DNA from: Acidimicrobiia bacterium
GTDB taxonomy: Bacteria; Actinomycetota; Acidimicrobiia; Spongiisociales; JAHEDJ01
DNA length: 48,768 nt
Assembly (NCBI GenBank): GCA_029210695.1
Contig: JARGFH010000027.1
Coordinates: forward strand, 1-48,768
Direction of reading: 5' to 3'
A program made the position numbers and the translations under genes. Shown here piece by piece: positions 48,527 to 48,768 of the stretch. Positions within the stretch are counted from its first letter, which is position 1, and each line of letters opens with the position of its first letter. The notes under the pieces are model-generated. The model did not search any database, had not been told where the DNA came from, and saw nothing but the letters and a program-made list of their open reading frames with translations.

Positions 48527-48768
48527 ATGGAAAGACACAGAAGGAGCGATCGGTCCCCCGCAGGGTGTCACGTCGCGGGTTCGTGCGAGACACTTCCATT
48601 CAACGTGTCCTCTCCCGCGAAGCGGGGGAGGTGGTTTCGCCGAAAGGCGAAAGCGGAGGGGGCTACCAGACAAAGAACCAACGAAGGCAAGGTGTCGCCC
48701 GCCAGCGGGATGGGACCACCTTGAGATGAGTTTCGCCAGGGGGATGGGACCACCTGCTCGCCAGTGAT
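48527..48768. repeat. Repeat-rich intergenic DNA at the window end
   Basis: Most of the 306 bp upstream of the his operon holds no gene I can support. It contains CCTCTCCCGC-GAA-GCGGGGGAGG (about 48609-48632), TTTCGCC-GAAA-GGCGAAA (about 48635-48652) and two 21-bp direct repeats (48701-48721 and 48735-48755, 20 of 21 identical). A further GCCAG begins at 48760, so a repeat series may continue past the window. These are the same GC-rich palindrome style seen around hisIE. Confidence 0.6.

Noticed and set aside
48527-48753. Short open frames upstream of the his operon
   Set aside because: They consist of palindromic repeat DNA, without a ribosome-binding site or recognisable protein features.
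1-48768. tRNA or rRNA genes
   Set aside because: No cloverleaf or rRNA-like sequence was noticed in the gaps between genes; a tRNA scan would settle this.

Overview
The window is about 49 kb of tightly packed, high-GC DNA. A WhiB regulator, a Nur-type nickel regulator, a GerW-like protein, class III CoA-transferases, Thr- and Gly-rich lipoprotein linkers and many GTG starts all point to an actinobacterium. A deep-branching lineage such as Acidimicrobiia is plausible, but that assignment is inferred from gene content only. No rRNA, tRNA or CRISPR was seen.

Layout. (a) 74-6332: a GGCT-like protein, a DUF3179 lipoprotein, WhiB, glutaryl-CoA dehydrogenase, TrpD, Nur, and a TlpA/thioredoxin-like lipoprotein interrupted by an in-frame TGA exactly where the first redox cysteine belongs. 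A hairpin with bacterial SECIS geometry follows the TGA, so I read it as a UxxC selenoprotein. A carboxymuconolactone decarboxylase-family protein comes next. (b) 6360-8879: an ECF-type Ni/Co transporter (CbiMN-CbiQ-CbiO) behind a near-perfect Nur box. (c) 8933-11255: an MFS remnant, a GerW-like protein and a two-gene ABC exporter. (d) 11303-18216: a divergent cluster for C5-dicarboxylyl-CoA metabolism (CoA-transferase, MmgE/PrpD, methylsuccinyl-CoA dehydrogenase-like, citramalyl-CoA lyase-like; then Mct-like isomerase and Meh-like hydratase). It should convert methylsuccinyl-CoA through mesaconyl-C1-CoA, mesaconyl-C4-CoA and citramalyl-CoA to pyruvate and acetyl-CoA. (e) 18328-22203: a PAF-acetylhydrolase-like membrane hydrolase, a secreted protein and a two-component system. 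(f) 22259-28578: a Dpp/Opp-type peptide ABC transporter whose DppC carries an unusual extracytoplasmic insert. (g) 28646-34874: UPF0316 protein, DHA2 exporter, Lgt-family protein, a conventional CxxC TlpA lipoprotein, a second two-component system with a Gly-rich sensor, and a secreted Asp/Gly-rich repeat protein. (h) 34985-42142: GlgC, a heterodimeric ABC exporter, a MITE-like element and a molybdopterin oxidoreductase. (i) 42210-48462: a his operon (TrpR-like regulator, hisG-D-C-B-H-F-IE) whose reading frames overlap at every junction; hisA is absent.

Three repeat types recur: arrays with a 7-bp period (5744, 18279, 31400, 42571); GC-rich palindromic elements, two of which lie in frame inside hisIE; and long hairpins in gaps between convergent genes. 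The most notable observations are the candidate Sec-TlpA, the C5-CoA cluster joining ethylmalonyl-CoA-pathway and 3-hydroxypropionate-bicycle enzymes, and the in-frame palindromes in hisIE.
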